A stretch of 64,000 nucleotides of DNA from Harmonia axyridis (Eukaryota > Arthropoda > Insecta > Coleoptera > Coccinellidae): contig NC_059502.1 in assembly GCF_914767665.1 (NCBI RefSeq), positions 30,460,812-30,524,811 on the forward strand, given 5' to 3'. Shown piece by piece: positions 1 through 13,000 of the stretch. Under the pieces are notes generated by a model that saw nothing but the letters and a program-made list of their open reading frames with translations, had not been told where the DNA came from and did not search any database. Positions within the stretch are counted from its first letter, which is position 1. Each line of letters begins with the position of its first letter. Made by a program: the position numbers and the translations under genes.

Positions 1-898
1 CAATCTTCAAATTATTATAAAATTAATAGAATATATCAAAACAAATCTCTTATTTTCATAAAATCACATATCAGCACAATTGCAGTAATTCTTCTTTAGT
101 AATCAAAAATATAAGTGCATTAATATTGTTGATGAGAATAATAATTCTCTCAATAATTCATTCTGAACACTGATGATATTTATGCTAAAATTGTTAGGTT
201 AGTTATATTAAAATATATCAATGCTTTTCGATAACTTATCCGTAAAGAAAACATTGTAAACAATATTCTTCATCAAAAATATTTCTAGTTATTTCAAACC
301 TTTTGGTTATCCAATCCAGTTATTAAATATATAAATACGTATGTGTGGATTCTACAGTAGTATTTTCGATTTTTTTCACCCTGGAGAGTTCAACAATTCT
401 GCAAAATAAATGTAAATAGTAACCATACGAGATGTAATAATTTTGTTTGATTCTACCTTCTATTTTATGAAGCAACTTCTTCTATACTATTGGATAAGTT
501 CGAGATTTGATAACACAGGATCCATTTGATATATTTCTATGTAGGCAAGTTCCACTCCGCCTCACTCCGTTCGGCTGGTAAACACAAGCTCGCCATGAAA
601 AGTGACACTTCTCCTCCTTATGACATAATATACTATTACTCTTTCGTGATTCCTTTTTTCCTGTAAAATGAAACTGAAGGTTCAAAGAATGGGAAAATGT
701 ATATTGCAAGTACATAAAAATTGTCTTTGTATTAGAAAACTCTTAGTCATTCTCACTAGCGAGGATAATTGTGACATCTACCTTAATAACAATTACTTGT
801 GTTACACCCTCTATAATCTATATATATTTTCCTTCAAAAGAATCCAATCAACGATATCGATTCTGTTCTACTGTATTTATACTAATCGTTTGTTGCAG
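1..898. other. Mp upstream intron sequence; nothing recognised
   Basis: AT-rich sequence upstream of the first Mp exon in the window, presumably intron. Short open frames on both strands show no family similarity that I can recognise. Confidence 0.5.
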
Positions 899-1021
899 CT
901 GGGATCTCTATTACCTGTGACCACCCCCGCACCGCCAACTACAAATAACCCGCATCTGCGGCCGCCTTTTGAAGTTAGCAACCTTATAAATAACATGGCC
1001 AAACCTCCCGATGTTTCCAAT
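899..1021 (+). CDS. Mp: Mp exon: hinge upstream of endostatin
   Basis: Forty-one codons, phase 0 at both ends, bounded by TTGTTGCAG and GTAAGT. It encodes LGSLLPVTTPAPPTT followed by a Pro/Asn-rich stretch ending KPPDVSN. This fits the end of the NC1 trimerisation domain and the protease-sensitive hinge. The reading frame continues upstream outside the exon only by chance; the acceptor sets the start. Confidence 0.85.
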
Positions 1022-4000
1022 GTAAGTAGCGCCATCTGAACTAGGATAAGATATGCTCGGAGATACGATACCAATCCGGTGTTTATCTCAGGTTTGGCGG
1101 ATCCAGTTATTGGCTAGCCGCACATATCGGCTTAATAGGGCATTTTGAGCCGAACCGCACTGACGTCAACCTTTAATACCCTCTGTCCATGTTGATTATT
1201 ATTTCAATACAGCGCTTTTGATAACATAAACGTTAACGGTAGGCCAAAGTGGGATGTTCCACTGCAAACTACGTGCAGATAACGTTCTATTGTTTTCACA
1301 ACAACGCAACGCTTAGGTTTAGCATAACGTTATGCACGTTCATTCATGCGAACATGAACTATTGATCTGGGATTTTATCGAATTAGGAAAATCAAATTCG
1401 ATCTTGGGATTTTTATGTGAAAAAATCATGTTAACAATGTTACCATTTTAACTTTTGCCTTCGCCAAATTTCATTATGACTATAGAAAAAGTTTCATACA
1501 GTGTGGTCCAACGAAAACTTAACACCTCGATTTTCCGGCTTGAAAATGAAAATGTGGAAAATCGCTCGGACCCTTCAATTTCTGATTCGAAGGAGAACAA
1601 TTTTTCCGCTCTCCGCATCCCCGTAATTGCAACACCCTAACGGGGGTGAGTACGACCTCTTGATTTTGATTAGTTTAAGGGGTGTTGTGATGCCTAATTT
1701 TGAATATCGCGTACATACTATCTGATCCTGAAATTTCCCTTCAAAATTTCCATCGATAACGAAATGACAGGTAAAATAGTGGATGAGTATTCACTTTTGT
1801 GATTAGTTTATTAAATACTGGAAATAAGCACCATTCACTTCCATGCAGTAATGTAAATTTTGCTGAAAACGTACGTTACTCAAGATTTCTAGTGTAATTT
1901 AACGGCATTCATTAATGATCCATGTTCGCAAATCATCCAGTGATAACGCTGGGTAGCGTAAATCTCGGATTTCAAGTTCTTATTCCTATTAAAAAAAAAC
2001 CGAAAAAGTTTTCCCCTCTCGAATCAGAAATTGACGGATCCGAGCGATTTTCTACATTTTCGTTTCAAAGCCGGAAAAGCGAGGTGTTAAGTTTTTGTTG
2101 GACTAGCCTGTATATAAAAAAAATATAATTGTTTCAGATTTCTTCTGAAATTTTCTACATAACTGATCCAAATTCATTGTATCACCTTCAAAGTAAAACA
2201 TTTTCGAAATATATTTTTCCAACACTTATCTAGTATTCCTTAGGAGAATATATAGAAGAAGAATTATAGAGAAGTTTTGGTTCTTTCCCAATCTATAGCG
2301 AAGATTAATAAAGATTTGATAAATTGTATCTTGAGAACAAAGCGTTTGATGTAGGACTGCACTTTTTTTCTTGAAATTATCCAAGGAATCTCTCATTTTC
2401 CTCCATAGCTCCAATTTATGAACAGCCTGTATATTACCAAAAACTCAAATATGTACTATAAAATGGTGTAAGGTATTAAAATTTTAATCAATATAATTAT
2501 GTCAAATAATAATACGATTTTACTTGTATACTTCATATTGTTTATCTTCCATAAATAAATTAAGTCCATTTTCTCTTGTTTTATGCCCTAGTTCTTGCTC
2601 CATTTCATGACGGTCTTTAACGCTCCATTCCATGACGGTGTCTACCGTTTAAGCGAATAGTTCAAAAATTAGTACGCTTTATTTTACGCTAGAGACCATC
2701 GATTTATAATTATATGAGGTTTTGACTACTAATCATTTTAAAGATTTTTTCATTGCGGAAAGTCCTTATTTATAATTTTTTTTTGGAACGCAGAGGAAAA
2801 ATCAGACGATTTTTTCTATTGAAGAATAATAATAACTTATAAATCAAATAATTTGACAACTTTGTGTCTAATCCTTCACAATAATATATCTGTATGATAT
2901 ATTCAGTTTATTTTTGTCTTGGAATATATTCCAATTCTAAAAATGACAAATTTAATAATCAACCAAAAGAAAAATTCAAAATGACTAAAATTGTACAAAT
3001 TGAGTAAACGGTTAATAAATTGAACAACTAAATTAACATAAAGACAGACGTACGTTTCGGAATTTTTGTATTTAATAATACAATTTTTCCTCATCAGTGC
3101 CTTATAGTTCAACGGAATTATTAAATTTACAAACTTACCACGTGTATATCTACCTCAACAAAATTGCAAGTAAGAAACTACAAACTAACTAAACGTATCG
3201 TTTGCTCTGGTGAGGATTCACAGAACAAGCCATTACTTAAGGTAGTCATAGATTTCTTCATTGTTATTCTTTTTGAAATACATATACAAATGGGCATTTA
3301 CAATTGAATAAACAATTTCAGAAATTTTAAATTTATCAATTGGTTGATACTGACTCTCTAATCAATAAATGATCACATCAAATTATAAAAGTTTAATGAG
3401 TCTTCTTGATGAAGGATATTTAATATAAATCAAATAATTTGACAACTTTGTGTCTAATCCTTCACAATATCTGTATGATATATTCAGTTTATTTTTGTCT
3501 TGGAATATATTCCAATTCTAAAAATGACAAATTTAATAATCAACCAAAAGAAAAATTCAAAATGACTAAAATTGTACAAATTGAGTAAACGGTTAATAAA
3601 TTGAACAACTAAATTAACATAAAGACAGACGTACGTTTCGGAATTTTTGTATTTAATAATACAATTTTTCCTCATCAGTGCCTTATAGTTCAACGGAATT
3701 ATTAAATTTACAAACTTACCACGTGTATATCTACCTCAACAAAATTGCAAGTAAGAAACTACAAACTAACTAAACGTATCGTTTGCTCTGGTGAGGATTC
3801 ACAGAACAAGCTACTAAGTAGGTACAATTTATTTTTAAATTTGTTTAACAACATTCCAATTACTAAAAACGGCCAGTTTTTTGACTAAAAATTGCTAATA
3901 CATCACAAAACGAATTCAAATGAAAACCGTGTTTAATCTGTATTCCTTTACCATCTGCACTTATCAATTTTTAGTCAAAAAACTGGCCGTTTTTAGTAAT

Positions 4001-7000
4001 TGGAATGTTGTTAAACAAATTTAAAAATAAATTGTACCTACTTAGTAAACACAGTGCGGTACGCATTTTTATTTAAACTATTATTAATTTTAAAAATATG
4101 AAAAATGTTGTTCGCCCTGTATCTTCGAAACAAAGAGGTTTTTCAAAAATCATCCAAGGACAAAACATGCTTAAAATAGTCCAAGGAACAACCCCCTGAA
4201 TTTTTGCCGCATGTTTAGGAAACACCCTGTATATTTATTCTTCAATAAAATAAGTCGTCGAATTTTCCATTCCAAAAAAAAACATGAATAAGAACGAATT
4301 CTTTCAAATGAATAATAGTGAAAACCTCATATAGATCGTTGATCTCTATCGTAAAATATAGCGTAATTACTTTTGAGCTGACCGGTGAAACGGTATACGA
4401 CATTTGAAAAATATTTCACGAAAAATACTTGATTAGTTACAGGTCATCGAATTCAAAAGTATAAGCCCAGAAAATGAGATTGCAAATTACTACATGTAGA
4501 AATTATTTGCTAGTTGTTTCTGTTTCTATTGTTTTCAAAATTGCCATCGGATTCTCTCCATCATTATGAATTCAGTTCCACTTGTGGAAGGAGCTTAAAT
4601 CTATAGGTCACTGCCAGGAGTTTTGTGGGTGAATAGGGTTTTAAATTCGCCGACTGGTAATATTTAATGTACCCATATCCGCATTTTGTGTGTTTTCGTA
4701 CAGAGCTGGCTTTCCTCAGTTCGTTGATATATTCTGTATAAATACTCGAATAACTGAGTCCACAAAGGACTGTAAATTAATAGCACGCGTTCAGCAAATA
4801 TTTATCCGACTGGAAAATTTATCTCCATATCATATAAACTGTATCAAATTAATATCACTCGACAAATGCTCTCTTAGCATCATCTACTTGGTTCTAAAAA
4901 CATACAATTGAAGAAAAATTAAATTTTAATAATATCATATTTGTACTAATCTAACTATATCATGAATAACTGAAGGTTAGAAAAGGAAAATATATAATAA
5001 TTTACAGAATTTATCATTTACAGTCACCCCGAAATGGAATTCATGACTGAAATAGAAAGGATATAATAATAATAATAATAACATATATTCATCATCAAAG
5101 TTAACATAAACATGAATTAAACAAAAAGTACTCCCTCAAATTAAACTATCGATTTATATGAGGGACTAATGACATGAATATACAAAAAATAGAGAAAACC
5201 AACTGAAATGGTTTTCTGTGAGTAAAATCACAAATATTACAAAATTTTACATTAGCCCTAGTGTGTAGGTAAGTAGATGCAGAGTATCATTCCGTTTTCG
5301 GTTTTTTCTCAATCCAGTGTGAATAGTCCATTATAAAGCATCTAGACTTGACAATATTCATACTCAATAATATATTAAGGAAATCTGTTCATACTGACAT
5401 TACCATCAATTTCACTTCAAACCCTATGTCTAAAGAAAAATTTGGACACTGTGAAGAAATGATAGAGCGCTCGATTCGAAGAACCAAGCGCTCAAATATA
5501 GCAACATATAATAGTATGATTTATAGATATAGTATATCCAAAGTCACTTGAACTAGTCTATAAAAACGCTTGGCCAGATATAATTGCAAAACAGTCATAA
5601 ACCATAGGCGCACAAACCCTTGATTTGAAAATAATATTTTTGCGTATGTATGGAACTCAGAAAATTTGTGACGTGAGTACCTTTTGCTGTTACATCAGAA
5701 ATAATACTATGTCATTCTACGGTATTATAATTTGATTTTTCTTTATTCTCGACCTGTAATATACTATCAAGGAACTATATCAACGGTGATGAACTGATCG
5801 TTGCATATAATTATAAGATCACGAAAATGTTTGAGATGAATTCAGAAATGTTCTGTCTGAAGATAAGACAAACTAGGGTAGAATAGGTGCATGACCTTGA
5901 GATTCTTGAATGACATCCAATTTTCTACGTCAAATTAGCAGCTACGTTGCCGAATTGAATTTTATTTCTTCGTTATTGTAAGGCGAAATTTATGTCCCTC
6001 AGTGGAAGCAGAAGGCTAAATGATAATGATGTACAGGGTGATTCACCGCGATGGCCTATTAGACGTTTATAGAAAACTAATAATAATATTGTGCTGAAAA
6101 TTTATACAATTTTCTTTTATACCGGAAACAGAGTACCTACTACTTTCTTATTTCAAACGGCACACCCAGTATATTATTGCATTATTAGATGGCTTGGTTG
6201 ATGATAATTTCAGCTATATGGCAATACTCAAGGAAAACTGCAATTTCTCATTGAATGGAGTAGTCTATGACTTCCAGAAAACATAAAAAGAAACTAAAAA
6301 GTCGAAATTTCGTGAATTGTAATAAATTATTGGTTAAGATGGTTGAAAATCCATAAACCAATAAAATTTTCAATTGCGAATAATTAATGACATTTCATGA
6401 AATGTCAGATTTAGTTATCCAAATTTCGATATTAGTTTCTATGTTTTCCGGAAGTCATAGAATTCTCCACTCAGTTAAAAATTGTAGTATTTCCCCAGTT
6501 CAAGTTTTTCCTCGATAACTTTTTGTATTCAGAATCAGAATAAATATTCAAAAGATATATATAACCTATTATTAAAACTGTCCCGACTGATGGCAGTAAA
6601 TGGTGAACTATTTCTATTCTCTATAAAATGCTTGATTGATTTTTCGATCTGGCAACGTAGCTGCTAATTTGACGTACTAAGAGCCTCAACATTATATGCC
6701 TATTCTACATGATTTCTCAAACCAGTAATAACATTGCTTAAATCAGAAAATGTAATGAAAATTTTGTTGGTTAATATTTAGGATGCGAAATCATTTTCTT
6801 CAGAACCCGTCTTATAACAATTCTGACTTTTAAAGTAAATGGAGAAATAGATTTGATTGCGAAATATCCTTTTTTTTTTCACATAAGATATAGAATTGTG
6901 CTGAACATCATAGTCGAAATCATTAAAAGCTTCGGTCACACAACGAACTAAAACTACGTGAAAATGCATTTCAATAATACCACTATGGACCACACTGGTC

Positions 7001-10000
7001 TATGCGAATTATTAGAAAGTAATTAAGAAGTGACAGATGCAGCCAATGAGTGTAACCAAAAACGCTCTCAAAGTGGAAAGGGGAATACGAGGGGAAATAT
7101 TCAGCCAATAAGATCAATCAAATCGGGATATTCTTGTTTCCAAGACGATCTGCTAAATACCGGGGTTTATTTGAGAGTATTGATAGCAATATTTTTATGA
7201 ATTCCAAAGGAATTTCTGAAAACTTGGACAACCCTTGTATAATTGAAATATTCAAGCTTCCTCCAAGTGACTTTGGATATACTATACCTATGAATCTAAT
7301 AAAACAAATCGCTGTTAGTTATTGGTTAACAAAAAAACAAAATAAGCATTACGTTAAGAATACCCTAATATATGTAAAAGTTAAGAACCATCCAAAATTT
7401 TTGATGCATTGATTACACCAATAACAGTTCATCTAGCACGAAAACTCTAATAGATATCATAGCGCTTGCTTATGAGGAGAAAGTAAACCATCCTATAACC
7501 TTCCATTATTGTGTCTAGGCTGAAAGACAAAATTAAAAATTATACTTTATGATGGGTCACTTTACAAAAGTAAGCAACAATCAATCGTAACGCTAGCAAT
7601 ACTAACAATAAAACTTCTAAAACCATATTTTACTAAGATTCTTAGAAGTGATGTCATTCGCTTTGATTCATGTTTCGAGGGGTTGCTGTGTTTCAAACTA
7701 CTATTTTATTGAAAATCTTATTAATCTCAATGTTTGAACACAGAGTTTGGTTTCAAAATCCTTTCAACATAATAATATATGTGAATATTATTCTGTCAAA
7801 CATTTAGTTTTTGGATGTTTGAATAAAGAGTGAACGAATAAATGTAAACTCATCCCCCATTGTTGAATATATTCCGATACTTTGGAAATCCCAGGCGGCA
7901 ACTGTGCAATTTACCTGCAAATTTTATAACCTCTCTTTCCGCTATCATGGATTTCTCTGTTCACTTCACAGATACTGAACCCATATACATATGTTTGACT
8001 GTACTAATTTTGAATCAGCTGAAATGTAAAATTACCTGATGCAGCATCATGACGAAACCATTGTTATTATACATTTAAATTTGGGGGGAAAGAAGTTTTC
8101 TTTTATTTGATTCTATAATGAATTTCCATCCAAGTAAGGACCGAATCCATCACATAAAGTATTCTAGATTTTTGAAATGGAATATACAGGGCCGTCACTA
8201 CGGGGGGGGGGGGGGAGAATGTGTAGGTGGTCGCCTAGGGCGATATTTCAAGCAAAATTAACAAAAACCACATGTGTAGAAATTCAAAGAATAGAATGAA
8301 ATTTAATTCGGTCAGCAACAATAAGAATGATTACCGACAAATTTAATTAACATCAACAACCATCAAAGGTGCCGCATTATGCATTATACTCATAAATATC
8401 CAGATGTCGAGTGATCCCCTCAGAGTGCTGATTATGAGTTATTGACGCCAAAAAAATGCATTCATCAGGCTTGTCAGCGTTTGCTTTGCATAACGTTGCC
8501 CAATTTCATTGCCACTTGGGGTGGCTTTTAGATTATTGTTCTTTTCAATTCTCCGATCAGAATATTGATTCCCCAGAATCGAATGCAAAATATACGAGAA
8601 ACGATTCCATTTCAGCATTTCCAATTTATCCTTCTTAGAATTATAAGAAGTTCTATTATTTCATAGCACATTCCATTATATTTATAATATTTTTAATTTT
8701 TTATGTCAAATTAACTAGTGATGGGCGTGGGCGCATTCGAATTCAAAATAATGTTCAATCCGCATAATCCGATTGTTTGACTCATTTATCTCAAAGAAGA
8801 AAAAAAATGAAATGTTCAAACTTTTCATGAAGTCAAAACCGAGCAGAAGGACCTGAAACCGTAGGGCCTGCTCTGGAGGGCGGCATTATTAACTTCTCCC
8901 GAGAAATCTGGATTCCTGGAACAATTGATTAAATAAATAATTATTTGTTAAATTCCAACGAATTTCACAATTGATTTTTTTTATCAAATTCACTAATCTT
9001 GAACATCTTCGCATCGAGAATGTCTACAACATCCATTCAAATTAAAAATCGAGATTCATCCGCATCATCCGGTTGTTTTATTTAATCCTATCAAATAAAA
9101 AAACAAATGTTCGTTCGTTTTATGGAGTCGGAACTCAGCAGAAGAATCTGAAACCTGAATTCAATTAATATTATTTCATCATTTATTCATAATAATTGCG
9201 TTTCCTTAATCAGCTATTAGATTCAAATTTGAATCCATAAAAAATAATTACAATTAAAATGAATTTTTTCTTTCCTAAAAAAACTTTTCATACAAAATTG
9301 TGGAATTTTCTACACTAAATCTATGGATGAAAGTTCCTAATCCAACCAAATCCAAACCCCCTTCCCCACCGGTCTTTTGCTTAAAAAACCTGCAAGGGTG
9401 CCGAATTGTATTGTTTTGCTGAGGCGGCAGAACCTCTAGAGCTGGCCCTGGAGCCCGATTATCCAATATTAATTTTTATCTTTCTGCAGAGTAAGCTGCT
9501 GTTAGGGCGGCAAATTGGGTCTCTGTCTAGGGCGGTACTTAGGCTAGCGACGGCCCTGGGAATATGTATAGGCAAATTTGTTCCATAATATGAATATTTC
9601 TGTGTTCCACTAAGTAAAGACAATTCTTAAGTTCATGAAGAAATTTTGAAACGAAACCATGGTTTTATATTTGAACCAAATATTCGAAAGCGTCACTTGA
9701 ATTCACTCGGTCTTCACATTCCATTTGAAATAATATCATGTTAATATTCTATACATTGGTCATCATTACAATTGTGCTGTATTGTATTGTTTATACTCCC
9801 AGATTAAAAAAAATTATTCTACAATTGGTGAACAGACTATAGGATCTATAAAGTGCCGAATCCAGCCCTAATTTATGAACTTGATTTCTTCAAGTCCTAT
9901 CTAGTATTTCATCGAAAACTATCACTCATTTTCATGTTCAATGGATATTAGCGTAAAAAAGACTTTTCAGAAGTCACATCCTAGAAACAGTTTACTTATT

Positions 10001-13000
10001 TAGGTTCATTATTCTTCAACTATTGAGTGTTATAATTATAAAATTGTTTTGATATAAGGAAAATATTGCTTTTTTCACTCAATGGTATTCGATTTGTTTT
10101 CAATTCAATAACTTAGACAAACATTTTTTTTATCCAAAAATTAATACTTATATCTTTTGTTTCCTTACAGTGGCATCCAAGAATGGTGAGTAATGTTTTT
10201 TTAATTGTAAACGATGTTGAGAACTGCGGATGATATAAGATATAAACTTTCGCTCGTGTAGGTTACATCAAGTGAATAAAAAAATCGTCAATCAGTGCAC
10301 TCGTAACCAAATGGAAGGTTTTCTGGAGAACCAAATACATTTCAATAATTTATAAGAAGTCGATCATTTCACAAGAAGTAACAAGTAGCAGTCTGAAAAT
10401 AATTAAATCTACTCTACATGAAAATCAAAACATGTTCGCGAAAATGTTCAACAAAGATACGATTTCTATTTCAAATGGAATTAAAATCAAACATCGCTTC
10501 GATTATTTCAGAACTATTTTAGAAATAACTGTTGTTTTTCACCTATGATGAATTACCAGTTAATGATTAGGTATATCAATGCAAAATAACAAATGTTTAA
10601 CATTTTCGTGGAAAACACTCTCGACCCCCTTTACTCTCCAGATCCTTAAGAAGACTACCACCGCACTTAAGGGGATGATCCTGCATCTATGAATTCACGA
10701 TCAGAAAATATCGCCTCAAAATAAATATTGACATGTTTGATCTTTTACCGAAAGAATTTTCATTTAGAATACTCTAGGTAGACTGTGTTTATGTGCCCCA
10801 CATTCAAGTTTGGATTCAAATTGAAGCGTATCAGAATAAACTTTGAGGTTTATATGAATATCAATAATATTTTTTAGCTTGCGAGTAATAATTATTGTTG
10901 AAAATATTTCAAGATATTCAAATTTCATGTGTATGGAAAAATTCAAAAAAATTGAGTCTTCGAAAAAAAGGGGGATTTATCGAAGGTATCATAATTTGAA
11001 TACTTCTATGTATTCAACTAAGTAAAAACAGTTGATAAAGAAATTATAAAATGAAACTTTGATTTTATATTTCAACCAAATTTCGAATTTGAAGGATATT
11101 ATTAATTTTAGAATTTACAAATTCAAGCAAAAGGCCAAATTTGGTGATTTATTTTGATGCACGATATCAACTGGTGGGGGCTTACATGCTTATATGGGAC
11201 AAGTAAGAGAAAAAGTTACATTCGCGACAGATTATAAAAATTGGTCAATTTTATCCACCAGAGCCATGCTCAAGATTATGATGTGTTTGGACAGGGCATA
11301 GAACGTCAGTATGCACGTTACACTCAAAATTGGTTGAATACTCGAAATTGAAAAATTCTAGGCTATTTGCCTGGAAAAAATATAATAGAGGCTGAGAATC
11401 GGAAAACGAGCAAAAATAAGGACGGCGGATTTTTAGTGAAATTCCCTAAATTAATGTTCTAACGGTCCAAAGCTTGATGAGAGATACACAGAATACAGAA
11501 TTGAAGACCATAGACCATTACATTCAATTTAAAATGAAAATTTTGTTTTTTATAAAACTTGTAATGAAATCTTTTCTGAAAAATCATTGATCTTTCATAA
11601 TATTATGAAAATGCGTTCTGAAATAAGCTAGAGTTTTTCTCATTATAGATTGAAATATGAATAAAATATTCACTTGATGGAACCTATTATTCTTTTACAA
11701 CTGAATTTCTTCAGATGCAACTCCATAACCTATTCCATTACGAAATAATTTTTTAGTTACGTATGGGTGCTCTCAATGAACCCTACACAGGAGACGTCCA
11801 TGGAGTCAGTGGTGCAGACTACGCTTGTTACCGTGAGGCACGAAGAGCAGGTTTGAGAGGAACCTTCAGAGCCTTTTTATCCTCGAGGGTACAAAATGTT
11901 GACTCCATCGTGAGACAAGCAGACAGAAAATTACCTGTGAGTACAAGTAATTATATTCGAGGTTTTTAGTTTTGAAAGTGTGGACAAGTTCATACAGTAG
12001 ATATTTTTCGTATAGGAAATACTCTTTGAGATTTTAGGATCTACTATCAGTATTACTTCTTAAAATTCTATGTAGCCTACTGCGTCATAGCCGTAATCTG
12101 CTTTTATTGAAATAGTAGGTAATAGCATGTCATAATCCTTGTGTATATAAATGAAGCTTTAAAGCACACAGAATGTTACCAATCCTCTAATAAATGTCTA
12201 GGTAACTGCTATTTGTTATTAACCGTCATCATAACTTCAATAACAATTCGTGTGAAGTCAGGAGCTTTTGTGCGCTTGTTCAAATTCATATAGATGTAAT
12301 TTCTTCCAGAAATATTATATGAATTTTCAAACGATTATCTCACAAACCAGTTTTAGATCGCCAACTTGATCGTGTTTACGATTTAATTTTTGAGTGGAAT
12401 CTTCCTGCTCTCTTAGTTTTTAAAGTATGTGCCCCTGAAGTTCAATCATTACGGAACACAATTACTTGATCAATCTACAAAGTGACATACCACTAAAAAA
12501 TAGAATTAGGATATATACTTCAAACAAAAAATCATTTATCTTTCTATTGGAACAATTTTGTTGGGGAAACAAAAAAGTTAATAAAATAAAATTTCGAATC
12601 AACATCCGACTATCTCGTATTATTTTTTTTTTTCGTCAGGCAATCAACGCACATTCCAAAAAGAATAATCTTTCCATCATGGTACAAATTTTGTATGGGT
12701 ACATTTCAGCCGAGACCAAGAGATTATCACTACTTGAGACCACCGGCCTGACCTTACGGTCGAGCCAACACCTGATCTACAGTGTTTTTCACGACAGAGC
12801 TTGCTTCATTTCATAGATATACTGCTTGAATTTCAAAAGGAGCTTAAAATTTTTATTTAAAAAAAAAAAAAAGTTCTTCTTTCTCGATTTAGGGGAAACG
12901 AGAAATTGGATGATTTTATTTCGGTATTCTTCTTGAATTTATAGTCTTGATTAATATGATCGCCATGAAATTTTGCAAGAAACTTCAAATTGTCATTCTA

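Noticed and set aside
2838..3811. Miniature LTR element (TRIM)
   Set aside because: Two direct repeats and a short centre fit, but TG...CA ends, a primer-binding site and a target duplication are not visible.
7134..7412. 92-codon frame in an Mp intron
   Set aside because: No recognisable motif and no splice-phase link to Mp.
12466..12816. 116-codon frame as a gene
   Set aside because: Composition is ordinary AT-rich intron, no family resemblance, inside an Mp intron.
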